Assembly (NCBI GenBank): GCA_025057405.1
Contig: JANWXV010000003.1
Span: forward strand, 1 to 15,614
Reading direction: 5' to 3'
DNA: 15,614 nt
DNA from: Candidatus Bipolaricaulota bacterium
GTDB taxonomy: Bacteria > Bipolaricaulota > Bipolaricaulia > RBG-16-55-9 > DRXL01
Shown: positions 1-7,493 of the stretch, piece after piece
Layout of the letters: each line of letters opens with the position of its first letter
Position numbering within the stretch: the first letter of the stretch is position 1
Program-made: the position numbers and the translations under genes
Notes under the pieces: generated by a model
The model's input: only the letters and a program-made list of their open reading frames with translations
What the model was told of the DNA's origin: nothing
Databases searched by the model: none

Positions 1-1
1 G

Positions 2-241
2 TCGTTTCTGATTCCGGGGCTGGGGCAGTTCTTGAACGGGCAAGACGGCAAGGGATTAACGCACTTAATCATCGCCATCGCGCTGCCCAGCGTCGTGGGC
101 TTAGGGACGATCCTGCTCGCTCCCGCCGTGTCCTTCTTAAGCTATCTGCTCTTGCTCGCTGCGCCGGTGCTCTATCTGGGCTGGGCCGTTGCTAGCGCGA
201 TGGACGCTTACCAAATCGCTGACAAATACTGTCGGCCTTAG
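2..241 (+). CDS. C-terminal part of a small multi-pass membrane protein
   Basis: The reading frame is already open at base 2 and ends at TAG 239-241, so the gene starts outside the window. About 79 residues are visible. They begin with a PGLGQFLNGQ segment and continue with two or three hydrophobic helices, then a short polar tail ending in KYCRP. A Pro-Gly-x-Gly-Gln-x-x-Asn-Gly element before hydrophobic helices is typical of TM2-like or DUF5683-like small membrane proteins, which often carry an N-terminal zinc ribbon; that part would lie upstream and cannot be checked here. An internal TTG at base 32 could be taken as a start, but it would cut the PGLGQF motif, so a partial gene is preferred. 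Function unknown. Confidence 0.6.
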   Translation, partial: SFLIPGLGQFLNGQDGKGLTHLIIAIALPSVVGLGTILLAPAVSFLSYLLLLAAPVLYLGWAVASAMDAYQIADKYCRP

Positions 242-315
242 CTGACAGCAGATTCGGGTAGCGGATGAAGCTGATTGTAATTCTGTTTAATCCGCTACCG
301 CAATCTGTTGTCAGC
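241..315. repeat. Long imperfect inverted repeat (26-bp arms, 23-base loop)
   Basis: The arm at 241-266 pairs with 290-315. Ten outer-loop-side pairs (GGTAGCGGAT / ATCCGCTACC), a 2-base internal mismatch, then 14 more pairs with one G-T wobble can form. The first base overlaps the TAG stop of the membrane protein gene. No run of T follows either arm, so it is not a classic intrinsic terminator. It could be a MITE-like remnant, a dispersed palindrome, or a structure protecting the 3' end of the upstream mRNA. Confidence 0.7.
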
Positions 316-333
316 CCTCTTTGTCCCTCAACT

Positions 334-347
334 TTGATCAAGATCAG
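334..347 (+). promoter_or_regulatory. FNR/DNR-like binding site upstream of the Mo-oxidoreductase operon
   Basis: TTGAT-CAAG-ATCAG matches the FNR-family consensus TTGAT-N4-ATCAA at 9 of 10 conserved positions. Its centre lies at 340.5, about 100 bases before the ATG of the alpha subunit and about 64 bases before the start point expected from the promoter at 369-398, close to a class I activator position. Oxygen- or NO-responsive control fits a nitrogen-oxide enzyme. No regulator gene of that family is in the window. Confidence 0.5.
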
Positions 348-368
348 TTTTTCGCATGATGCCCCTCA

Positions 369-398
369 TTGACCCATACGCTCTGGATCGGCGATACT
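369..398 (+). promoter_or_regulatory. Candidate sigma70-type promoter for the Mo-oxidoreductase operon
   Basis: A -35 TTGACC (369-374, 5/6) and a -10 GATACT (393-398, 4/6) are separated by 18 bases, placing the transcript start near 405. A TATAGT at 404-409 is a second possible -10 but has no good -35. The region from 316 to 440 otherwise holds only the FNR-like box and the ribosome site AGGAGGG at 429-435. Confidence 0.4.
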
Positions 399-440
399 GT
401 CACTATAGTTTTGGAATCAAAAGCCACGAGGAGGGCGAGC

Positions 441-3400
441 ATGGGGATTCCCCGCCGGCGCTTCTTGAAAGCCACGACAGCGATCGCCGGTACAGCGCTG
501 GCTGCCGACGCTCTGGGGCTTCAAGGACTGCGCTTCGTCCCGGAGATCAAAAACCCCTTAGAGTTCTATCCCAGCCGCGATTGGGAGAAGATCTATCGAG
601 ATCAGTTTCGCTACGATAGTGCGTTCACGTTCTTGTGCGCGCCCAACGATACCCATAACTGTCTCCTGAGGGCTTATGTGCGCAACGGGATTGTCGTGCG
701 CATCGGGCCAACGTATGGCTATGGCGAAGCGCGCGATCTCTACGGGAATCAGAGTTCTGCGCGCTGGGAGCCGCGCTGCTGTCAGAAGGGCTTAGCCCTA
801 GGCCGGCGCTTCTACGGAGACCGGCGTGTCAAGGGCGCGTGGGTGCGCAAGGGTTTTTCAGACTGGGTCAACGCCGGCTTCCCCCGTGATTCCAAAACCG
901 GCGCTCCCCCAAAAGAGTACTTCCATCGTGGCCAAGATTCTTGGTTACAACTCTCGTTCGAAGAGGCGTATCGCTTAGTTGCCCAAGCTCTTGTGAATAT
1001 CGCCCAGACGTACTCTGGAGCCGAAGGCGCAGAGCGTCTGAAAGCCCAAAATTACGACCCCGCGATGGTCCAAGCCACCCAAGAAGCTGGGACAACGACG
1101 CTCAAATTCCGAGGCGGGATGCCCTTTCTCGGCGCGACGCGCATCTTTGGACTCTATCGCGTCGCCAATTCGCTCGCGCTGCTCGACGAGCATCTGCGTC
1201 GTGTCGGCGCTGAAAAAGCCCTCGGCGGTCGCCACTGGGACAGCTACAGTTGGCATACGGACCTTCCCCCCGGACACCCCATGGTCACCGGCCAGCAGAC
1301 CGTAGATTTCGATCTCTTCACGGCCGAGAACGCGAAATTAATCACGATCTGGGGCATGAACTGGATCTCTACCAAGATGCCCGACGGCCACTGGCTCACC
1401 GAAGCGCGCCAACGCGGCGCAAAAGTTATTACTATCGCTACCGAGTATCAGTCTACTTCGAACAAAGCCGATGAAGTGATGATCATTCGGCCCGGCACCG
1501 ACGCCGCATTGGCCCTGGGCCTCGCGCACGTCATCGTCAACGAGAAGCTCTACGACGAAGAGTACGTCAAATCGTTTACAGATCTTCCATTGCTGGTGCG
1601 CACCGATACTCTGAAGCTCCTGCGCCCTTCAGAAATTATTAGAGACTATAAACCCAGCGCGCTCTCCAACTACGCCAAGACCCTCAAACCCGACGAGCGC
1701 CCTGATCCCAATTCTCGCCAAAATCTTCAGATCATCTCTGAAAAGTCCCGCCAGGAGTGGGGCGACTTTCTCGTCTGGGACCGAACTAAGAACGCGCCCG
1801 CCGTCGTCACCCGCGACCACGTCGGCCGCTACTTCCTCGAACGGGGGATAGACCCCGCCCTCGACGGCACGTTCACCGTCAAAACTGTAGAGAATAAAGA
1901 GATCAAAGTCCGTCCGGTCTTCGCGCTCGTTCAAGAGTATTTGCAAGAGTTCACCCCCGAAAAAATCTCGGAAATGACTTGGGCCCCGGCCGGAGCCATC
2001 CTCAGCCTCGCCCGCCAGATTGCCGCGAACAAAGCCTCAACCCTCCTGGCCCACGGCATGGGGCCCAATCATTTCTTCAACGCTGACTTAAAAGATCGCG
2101 CGCTCTTCTTGGTCGCTGCTTTGACAAAAAACATCGGGCACTTCGGCGGCAGCCCCGGCAGCTACGCCGGAAACTATCGCGTGGCGCTCTTCAACGGGTT
2201 GCCCCAGTATATCGCCGAAGACCCGTTCAATATCGAGCTGGACCCGACCAAGCCCGCCAAAGTCAAATCTTACGCCAAGTCCGAATCGGCCCATTACTAT
2301 AACTACGGCGACCGGCCCTTAAGAATGGGCACCAAGCTCTTTACGGGAAGGAGCCACCTCCCTACGCCTACCAAATTCTTATGGTTCGGTAACTCCAACT
2401 CGCTCCTAGGCAACGCCAAGTGGGGCTACGACGTCATTCACAACACGCTGCCCAAGATCGAAGCGATCGTCGTCAACGAATGGTGGTGGACGATGTCGTG
2501 CGAGTACGCCGACGTCGTCTTTGGGGTGGACTCGTGGGCGGAGTTTAAGTACCCCGACATGTGCGGCTCGGTCACCAACCCGTTTGTGCAGGTCTTCCCC
2601 CGCACGCCCCTGCCCCGCATCTTTGAGACCCGCAGCGATATCGAAACATATATGGGCGTCGCCGAAAAGCTCGCCGAGCTGACCGGCGATCAGCGATTCA
2701 ACGACTATTGGCGCTTCGTCCGCGATAATCGTGTTGACGTTTATCTGCAAAGAATCTGCGACGCGAGCAGCTCGCTGCGCGGCTATAAATTCAGCGAGCT
2801 GGAAGAGCGCGCGCAGAAGGGCACCCCCACGTTGAAGCTCCTGCGCACGTATCCCAAAATAGTCGGCTGGGAGCAGACGCACGAATCGAAGCCGTGGTAC
2901 ACCAAGACCGGACGATTGGAGTTCTATCGCGAAGAAGACGAATTTATCGAATACGGCGAGAACATCCCGGTCTATCGCGAACCCATTGATGCGACGCCTC
3001 ACGAGCCGAACGTCATCGTCGCGCCGAAAGACTTAGAGATTCTCAAGCCTGCGCCTCCCGAACAGTACGGACTGAAGCGCGACGACCTGAGCACCGAGAC
3101 CCGCCAAGTGCGCAATATCATTAAGACGCCCGAAGAGGTTCTACAGTCTCAGCACCCGCGCGTCAAAGACGGGTTGAGATTTATCTTTCTCACCCCCAAG
3201 TATCGTCACGGCGCGCATACGACCCCGGTAGATTTAGATGTGCTCGCGGTTTACTTCGGCCCCTTCGGCGATATCTACAGAAGAGACAAGCGTATGCCGT
3301 GGGTCGGCGAAGTCTATGTAGATATCAATCCCCAAGACGCTAAAGAGTTGGGGATCGAAGACGGTGACTACGTCTGGATAGACGCCGATCCCGACGACCG

Positions 3401-3896
3401 GCCCTATCGCGGCGCTCAGCCCAGCGATCTCGATTACAAAGTCTCACGGTTGATGAGCCGCGCGCGCTATTACAACGGCACGCCGCGCGGGGTCCTGCGC
3501 ATGTGGTTCAACATGTACCAAGCGAGCCACGGCACCGTGAAAGCGCACGAGACCCGACCCGACAAGCTCGCCAAGAACCCCGAGACCAACTATCAAGCGA
3601 TGGTGCGCTACGGCGGGCATCAAAGCTGCACCCGTGCTTGGTTACGCCCCACGCTCATGACCGACTCGTTGGTGAGAAAAGAGACGTTCGGGCAGATCAT
3701 TGGTCAAGGCTTCGCCGCTGATATTCACTGTCCCGTGGGCGCTCCCAAAGAGTCGTTTGTGAAGATTGCCAAGGCCGAGCCGGGCGGCGCTGACTTAAAG
3801 AGCTTGTGGCGTCCGGCGCAGCTGGGCTATCGGCCCACCTACGAGAACGACGAGATGAAGCAATATCTGGCCGGCGGCTTCATCGAAACAGAATAG
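441..3896 (+). CDS. nxrA: Periplasmic molybdopterin oxidoreductase alpha subunit, nitrite oxidoreductase/nitrate reductase type (NxrA-like)
   Basis: Catalytic subunit with a bis-MGD molybdenum cofactor and one [4Fe-4S] cluster, interconverting nitrite and nitrate if the family call is right. The product has 1151 residues, near Nitrospira NxrA and shorter than NarG. I chose ATG 441 because AGGAGGG lies just upstream and the protein then begins with a Tat signal (RRRFLK at residues 5-10, hydrophobic stretch to about 30). The cluster motif reads C66-x3-D70-x3-C74 with C114 in EPRCC, so Asp replaces the first Cys and Cys replaces the usual His of NarG. D274 in HTDLPP matches the Asp Mo ligand of type II enzymes. 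The partner beta, gamma and chaperone genes follow. Selenate, chlorate or perchlorate reductase activity cannot be excluded, nor can the direction of the reaction be read from sequence. Confidence 0.85.
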   Translation: MGIPRRRFLKATTAIAGTALAADALGLQGLRFVPEIKNPLEFYPSRDWEKIYRDQFRYDSAFTFLCAPNDTHNCLLRAYVRNGIVVRIGPTYGYGEARDLYGNQSSARWEPRCCQKGLALGRRFYGDRRVKGAWVRKGFSDWVNAGFPRDSKTGAPPKEYFHRGQDSWLQLSFEEAYRLVAQALVNIAQTYSGAEGAERLKAQNYDPAMVQATQEAGTTTLKFRGGMPFLGATRIFGLYRVANSLALLDEHLRRVGAEKALGGRHWDSYSWHTDLPPGHPMVTGQQTVDFDLFTAENAKLITIWGMNWISTKMPDGHWLTEARQRGAKVITIATEYQSTSNKADEVMIIRPGTDAALALGLAHVIVNEKLYDEEYVKSFTDLPLLVRTDTLKLLRPSEIIRDYKPSALSNYAKTLKPDERPDPNSRQNLQIISEKSRQEWGDFLVWDRTKNAPAVVTRDHVGRYFLERGIDPALDGTFTVKTVENKEIKVRPVFALVQEYLQEFTPEKISEMTWAPAGAILSLARQIAANKASTLLAHGMGPNHFFNADLKDRALFLVAALTKNIGHFGGSPGSYAGNYRVALFNGLPQYIAEDPFNIELDPTKPAKVKSYAKSESAHYYNYGDRPLRMGTKLFTGRSHLPTPTKFLWFGNSNSLLGNAKWGYDVIHNTLPKIEAIVVNEWWWTMSCEYADVVFGVDSWAEFKYPDMCGSVTNPFVQVFPRTPLPRIFETRSDIETYMGVAEKLAELTGDQRFNDYWRFVRDNRVDVYLQRICDASSSLRGYKFSELEERAQKGTPTLKLLRTYPKIVGWEQTHESKPWYTKTGRLEFYREEDEFIEYGENIPVYREPIDATPHEPNVIVAPKDLEILKPAPPEQYGLKRDDLSTETRQVRNIIKTPEEVLQSQHPRVKDGLRFIFLTPKYRHGAHTTPVDLDVLAVYFGPFGDIYRRDKRMPWVGEVYVDINPQDAKELGIEDGDYVWIDADPDDRPYRGAQPSDLDYKVSRLMSRARYYNGTPRGVLRMWFNMYQASHGTVKAHETRPDKLAKNPETNYQAMVRYGGHQSCTRAWLRPTLMTDSLVRKETFGQIIGQGFAADIHCPVGAPKESFVKIAKAEPGGADLKSLWRPAQLGYRPTYENDEMKQYLAGGFIETE

Positions 3897-3923
3897 CTTA
3901 AAGAGCTTAGTGGAGGGGAAGCT

Positions 3924-5051
3924 ATGGCTAAAGTCTCGAACTGGCAGATCAATCGCCCGATGGACTACCCCTATGAAGAGTCGCGCCCCAAGCGACAATT
4001 TGCAGCCGTCTTCGACATCAACAAGTGCATCGCGTGCCAGACGTGCACGATGGCGTGCAAGCATACGTGGACGAGCGGGCGCGGCCAAGAGTATATGTTC
4101 TGGAACAACGTCGAGACCAAGCCCTACGGGTTCTATCCCCTCGCGTGGGATGTCAAGATTCTCTCGCTGCTGGGCGTGAACAAGTGGGCAGGGCAGCAAT
4201 ACGCAGGCAAGACCGTCTTTGAGGCTGCCGAGCCGGGACAGACCGTCAAGGGCTATCTGCCGGAGGACTTAGACTGGGCGCATCCCAATCTCGGTGAAGA
4301 CGAGCCGGCGGGCACGGTCGAGAAGGGCGATTACTTCACCTTGCCCCACAAGATCTGGGCGTTCTATCTGCCCAGACTCTGCAATCACTGCACCTACCCC
4401 GCTTGTCTGGCAGCTTGCCCGCGCAAAGCGATCTACAAGAGAACAGAAGACGGCATTGTTTTAGTAGATCAATCGCGCTGTCGCGGGTATCGCGAGTGTA
4501 TGCGCGCTTGCCCGTATAAGAAAGTGCTCTACAACGCCGTGACGCGCGTGGGCGAGAAGTGCATCGGCTGCTATCCGTTGGTCGAGCAGGGCTTTCAGCC
4601 CCAATGCGTCACCACTTGTATTGGGAAGATCAGACTGAACGGCTGGATCAGCCCGCCCGACCAAGCCGATCCCGAAAAGCCCATAGATTTTCTCGTGCAC
4701 ATCAAGAAGATCGCATTACCCCTCTACCCGCAGACGGGCCTCGAACCCAATATCTATTACGTCCCGCCCATTCACGTCCCGTTGAATTATCTCAAGCAGA
4801 TGTTCGGCCCCAACGTCGAGCACACCGTCCATCTCTATAAGAATCTCAAGGACGACGAGCAGCTTCTGGGGTGCTTCATGCTCTTTGGCGCGACGAACCG
4901 TTGGATCGAAAAATTCAAAGTCGCCGACGGCTACGCGTTCGGCTATGACGCCAAGGGCGCGGAGATCGTTCGTGTGCCGCTCAAGGAGCCGATCTACATT
5001 CGGCCTTTTGAAGACCCAGAGCGTCAAGCGGTGCGGCACAACACGCCGTAG
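3924..5051 (+). CDS. nxrB: Iron-sulfur electron-transfer beta subunit (NxrB/NarH-like)
   Basis: A 375-residue subunit that passes electrons between the alpha-subunit cluster and the heme of the gamma subunit. Fifteen Cys fall in four groups: C35/C38/C41/C45, C153/C156/C161/C165, C186/C192/C196 and C213/C216/C228/C232. This fits three [4Fe-4S] and one [3Fe-4S] cluster; the three-Cys group has Tyr (CRGYREC) where NarH has Trp. The segments WNNVETKPYG and CNHCTYPACLAACPRKAIYK are typical of the Nitrospira-type NxrB, DMS dehydrogenase and ethylbenzene dehydrogenase beta group. At 375 residues it is shorter than the roughly 430 of Nitrospira NxrB, mainly between residues 90 and 140. There is no signal peptide, so it is probably exported bound to the Tat-tagged alpha subunit. 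GGAGGGG at 3911-3917 supports ATG 3924; the gap to the alpha gene is 27 bases. Confidence 0.88.
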   Translation: MAKVSNWQINRPMDYPYEESRPKRQFAAVFDINKCIACQTCTMACKHTWTSGRGQEYMFWNNVETKPYGFYPLAWDVKILSLLGVNKWAGQQYAGKTVFEAAEPGQTVKGYLPEDLDWAHPNLGEDEPAGTVEKGDYFTLPHKIWAFYLPRLCNHCTYPACLAACPRKAIYKRTEDGIVLVDQSRCRGYRECMRACPYKKVLYNAVTRVGEKCIGCYPLVEQGFQPQCVTTCIGKIRLNGWISPPDQADPEKPIDFLVHIKKIALPLYPQTGLEPNIYYVPPIHVPLNYLKQMFGPNVEHTVHLYKNLKDDEQLLGCFMLFGATNRWIEKFKVADGYAFGYDAKGAEIVRVPLKEPIYIRPFEDPERQAVRHNTP

Positions 5052-5059
5052 GGGAACTT

Positions 5060-6160
5060 ATGTCTGGGATTAGAATATCTTTGCGTAATCGAGGCCCTCA
5101 CCCCCAGCCCCTCTCCCGTCTTCACAGACGGGAGAGGGGTGCCGTCAGGCGGGGTGAGGGCCTCGCTCGCAGCTTCAGCCGCAGAGTGATCTTCGTGATC
5201 CTTCTCGCATTCTTGAGCGGCTTGATCGCTCACGCCCAAGCGATCAAGCTCACGGCCAAATTCACCGATCAAGAGCTTTCTACAGACCCCAACGCAGCGA
5301 TCTGGGCGCAAGCTCCAACTGCTACTGTGACGCTAGGCCCGCAGCAGATCGCCGCGCCCTTCGGCGGCGGCGCGATCAAAGAGCTGCACGTGCGCGTCCT
5401 CCACAACGGACGCCAAATCGCATTTCTCACCGAGTGGGCCGACGCGACTCCAGATAGAGAATCCGCTCAAGTAGACAGATTCAGCGATGCTGTCGCTCTG
5501 CAGTTCCCCTATCAGAGCGATGCCCAACCCAGCCCGTTTATGGGCGACGCTCGCCATGCCGTCAACATCTGGCAATGGCAAGCAGCATGGCAGCGCGATA
5601 TAGACGAGGGCGGGCTGGCCGACGTAGATCGCGCTTATCCGCCCTATGCGTCGGAAGTGCCCTATGGGATCTACGTCGGGCGCGACGTGGGCAACTGGCG
5701 CTCCCAACGCGATCACAAGACCCCTATAGAAAACCTGATCGCCCAAGGGTGGGGGACGCTCACGCATCAGGAGCAGCAGCACGTGTTGGGCAAGGGGGTC
5801 TGGGAGAACGGCCGTTGGAAGGTCGTCTTTCTGCGGGCGTTGCAGACGGGGCTGATGGGCGATGCTAGCTTCATCGCCGGTCAGAAGCTCTCGGTGAATT
5901 TCGCGGTCTGGGACGGCGCCCAGAGCGAGCGCGGCGCGAGAAAATCCGTCTCGCTCTTCTGGCACGAGCTGCAATTAGACCCCCTGCCCGCAGGCTTCTC
6001 TGTAACGGCAGAGCCGATCAAGAGCGTTTCTACAACGCAAACAGTGGGAGTTCCCGCGTGGGCTGCGGCGCTGGTAGCGCTGCTCGCGCTGCTCTTCGGC
6101 GCGCTGCTGATGTGGTTTATAATGCGTCCGCGCTCGTCGCAAGAGCCGGAGATCGGGTGA
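5060..6160 (+). CDS. Heme-b gamma subunit, ethylbenzene-dehydrogenase type, with C-terminal membrane anchor (NxrC-like)
   Basis: Gamma subunit of the type II Mo enzyme (366 residues), expected to bind one heme b in the periplasm and link the Fe-S chain to quinones or cytochromes. A Sec signal runs from about R41 through a hydrophobic core (43-57) to a likely cleavage after AHA (57-59). The EB_dh-type domain spans about 70-310. M161 in PFMGDARHAVNIWQW is a candidate axial ligand by analogy with the Met/Lys pair of EbdC, and GVWENGRWKVVFLRAL (246-261) is a family-typical strand region. Residues 333-355 form one transmembrane helix followed by MRPRSS, so the complex is probably tethered on the outer face of the membrane. 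The start at ATG 5060 follows GGGGA 5051-5055, 8 bases after the beta gene. The first 40 residues are odd because a dispersed palindrome (5091-5164) is translated as residues 11-35. A GTG at 5186 is a weaker alternative start. Confidence 0.8.
   Translation: MSGIRISLRNRGPHPQPLSRLHRRERGAVRRGEGLARSFSRRVIFVILLAFLSGLIAHAQAIKLTAKFTDQELSTDPNAAIWAQAPTATVTLGPQQIAAPFGGGAIKELHVRVLHNGRQIAFLTEWADATPDRESAQVDRFSDAVALQFPYQSDAQPSPFMGDARHAVNIWQWQAAWQRDIDEGGLADVDRAYPPYASEVPYGIYVGRDVGNWRSQRDHKTPIENLIAQGWGTLTHQEQQHVLGKGVWENGRWKVVFLRALQTGLMGDASFIAGQKLSVNFAVWDGAQSERGARKSVSLFWHELQLDPLPAGFSVTAEPIKSVSTTQTVGVPAWAAALVALLALLFGALLMWFIMRPRSSQEPEIG
5091..5164. repeat. Nested dispersed palindrome inside the gamma-subunit gene
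   Basis: The outer arms 5091-5104 (GAGGCCCTCACCCC) and 5151-5164 are perfect reverse complements. The inner arms 5108-5121 (CCCCTCTCCCGTCT) and 5126-5139 are also perfect, with a four-base loop. In the + strand frame it encodes the PHPQPLS-like peptide familiar from a common intergenic repeat class that annotation pipelines often translate by mistake. Here the frame is open right through it into a signal peptide. Confidence 0.85.
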
Positions 6161-6747
6161 GCACTGTGAAAGAGTTCGCAAGGGCCTTCGAGCGCAGCGA
6201 TCTCTATGCTCAATTGGCTCGTGGGTTTTGGCGTCCGCAGCATAGCTTACAGCGCGAGTATGATCGGCTCTTTGCCCATCGCTCTCAGATTCTTTGTCCC
6301 ATCTACGAAGCCGAGTACGACCGAGATCGCGCGCTCACCCCAGGGGCGACGCTGGCGGACATCGCGGGGTTCTATCGCGCGTTTGGGCTAGAGAGAGCGA
6401 CTCACGAGCGTCCGGATCACTTGGCTTTAGAGCTAGAGTTTATGCGCGTGCTGACGTACAAAGAAGCGCTGGCTCTCGAAGCTGGGCGCTCAGAAGAAGC
6501 CGAACTCTGTCGGGACGCGCAGAAGAAGTTCTTAGAGGCGCATCTGGGGCGCTGGGTGGGGATCTTCGCAGAAACTCTTCTGCAGCAGACCCAGAGCAAT
6601 TTCTATCGGGAGCTGGCTGTGAAGTTGCGCGATTTTATCACCGTGGAGTGTCAAGCTCTGGGTGCTCAGCCTCAACGGATTACTGCTCACGAAGCAGAGC
6701 CGGAGATTCAGATGGACTGTCCGCTGGCACATAGAGCTTTTGCTTAA
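6157..6747 (+). CDS. TorD/DmsD-family molybdoenzyme assembly chaperone
   Basis: A 196-residue all-helical cytoplasmic protein expected to bind the apo alpha subunit, support cofactor insertion and hold back Tat export until it is folded. The family signature is seen around residues 55-100: CPIYEAEYDRDRALTP and ERPDHLALELEFMRVLTYKE match the E-x-PDH-x3-ELEFM block of TorD/NarJ-like proteins. It starts at GTG 6157, which overlaps the TGA of the gamma gene by four bases (GTGA) and has GGAG at 6148-6151, so translation is probably coupled. GTG 6166 is an alternative. It is the last gene of the operon; its TAA shares a TTAA with the stop of the convergent vapC gene. Confidence 0.85.
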   Translation: MSTVKEFARAFERSDLYAQLARGFWRPQHSLQREYDRLFAHRSQILCPIYEAEYDRDRALTPGATLADIAGFYRAFGLERATHERPDHLALELEFMRVLTYKEALALEAGRSEEAELCRDAQKKFLEAHLGRWVGIFAETLLQQTQSNFYRELAVKLRDFITVECQALGAQPQRITAHEAEPEIQMDCPLAHRAFA

Positions 6748-7160
6748 GCTCCCGGCACCAAGGGGACAATGCCCTCAACCCGTGCGAAGTGCTTCTTGTC
6801 GAACGTGCAGGCCCGTGAAAGCCCTCGTTCTCTCATCCAGCAAGCATTGTAGGCATCAATAAAATCTATATTTCTGTCTGCATAAAGCAAGATAGCAGAT
6901 CCGATAAGATGGGCATCTTCTACTTGCAAGCCGGGCGTATGGAGAATCGTCAAGACCTGTGTTTTGATCGCTTCGCGGCTCAGCTCATAATACGATTCTA
7001 AAGTCCATACCAACTCTGCGATGACCAGCACGCTTGTATGCAAATTAATTTTGCCTGCAGCTGCCTGCCGCAACAGACGAGCTACAGCATCGGCCTGTGC
7101 GGGAACATCATTCGTAAGAAAACGTAGAAATACGTTGGTATCAACAAAGTACTCATTCAT
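6744..7160 (-). CDS. vapC: VapC-type PIN-domain ribonuclease toxin
   Basis: A 138-residue PIN-domain protein, expected to be a Mg2+-dependent endoribonuclease that acts on RNA when its antitoxin is lost. The acidic residues sit where expected: D7 in FVDTNVFLRF, E49 in SVLVIAEL, D99 and D102 in NIDFIDAY, and D121 in CTFDKKHF. ATG 7160 is preferred over longer in-frame starts because it places FVDTN at the N-terminus and overlaps the end of the antitoxin gene by eight bases (ATGAATGA), the usual arrangement for translational coupling. RNA target unknown. Confidence 0.92.
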   Translation of the reverse strand: MNEYFVDTNVFLRFLTNDVPAQADAVARLLRQAAAGKINLHTSVLVIAELVWTLESYYELSREAIKTQVLTILHTPGLQVEDAHLIGSAILLYADRNIDFIDAYNACWMRERGLSRACTFDKKHFARVEGIVPLVPGA

Positions 7161-7401
7161 GAGCGGCTTTCCGTGCAACTTGGCGTTTAGTTCGTTCGCG
7201 CACGTCATTAAAATCCTCTGGTTGGCGACGTGCTTTGACACTGCCTCGCAAGTGGAGCAGTGTCCCTTTTAAGCCCTGTAACACGACTTCCCCGTTCCGA
7301 CGAATGAAGACCACACGATCCCCAGAGTGCAATCCCAAATAATCACGGATCTCTTTGGGAATGGTCATCTGCCCTTTTGATGTCACTTTGCTGCTGATCA
7401 T
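7153..7401 (-). CDS. vapB: VapB/MazE-type antitoxin with AbrB swapped-hairpin DNA-binding domain
   Basis: An 82-residue protein. Residues 1-45 (SSKVTSKGQMTIPKEIRDYLGL, then a GDRVVF...GEVVLQ hairpin) form an AbrB/SpoVT-type DNA-binding domain. The polar, basic and acidic C-terminal tail (about 50-82) would bind and inhibit the toxin. It most likely dimerises and represses its own promoter, more strongly in complex with VapC. The start at ATG 7399-7401 has AAGGAGAG just upstream. First gene of the pair, same strand as vapC and as the IorA-like gene behind it. Confidence 0.92.
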   Translation of the reverse strand: MISSKVTSKGQMTIPKEIRDYLGLHSGDRVVFIRRNGEVVLQGLKGTLLHLRGSVKARRQPEDFNDVRERTKRQVARKAAHE

Positions 7402-7441
7402 GCTCTCTCCTTACTTCTTTTTACTTTGTATTACTAACAAA

Positions 7442-7470
7442 ATTATAGCTTGCTCTTTAGCTCGATTCAA
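7442..7470 (-). promoter_or_regulatory. Promoter of the vapBC operon
   Basis: On the - strand, -35 TTGAAT (7465-7470, 4/6) and a perfect -10 TATAAT (7442-7447) are spaced by 17 bases. The start point would be near 7435, about 35 bases before the vapB ATG. It lies in the only gap (7402-7493) between the IorA-like gene and vapB, so vapBC need not depend on read-through. VapB probably binds here. Confidence 0.65.
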
Positions 7471-7493
7471 ATTCTGTTCGTTGGGTAATACTG

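Noticed and set aside
369..440. Longer start of the alpha-subunit gene at ATG 369
   Set aside because: It would put 24 residues before the Tat RRRFLK motif and overlap the promoter. ATG 441 has the AGGAGGG site.
2406..3002. 198-codon open frame on the - strand opposite the Mo-oxidoreductase alpha gene
   Set aside because: Shadow of the alpha gene, with no family features or ribosome site.
5091..5164. Nested palindrome as a CRISPR repeat or transcription terminator
   Set aside because: Single copy with no spacers, located within an open frame, and no T-run follows.
5333..5974. 213-codon open frame on the - strand opposite the gamma subunit
   Set aside because: Shadow of a gene with signal peptide, domain and membrane anchor on the + strand.
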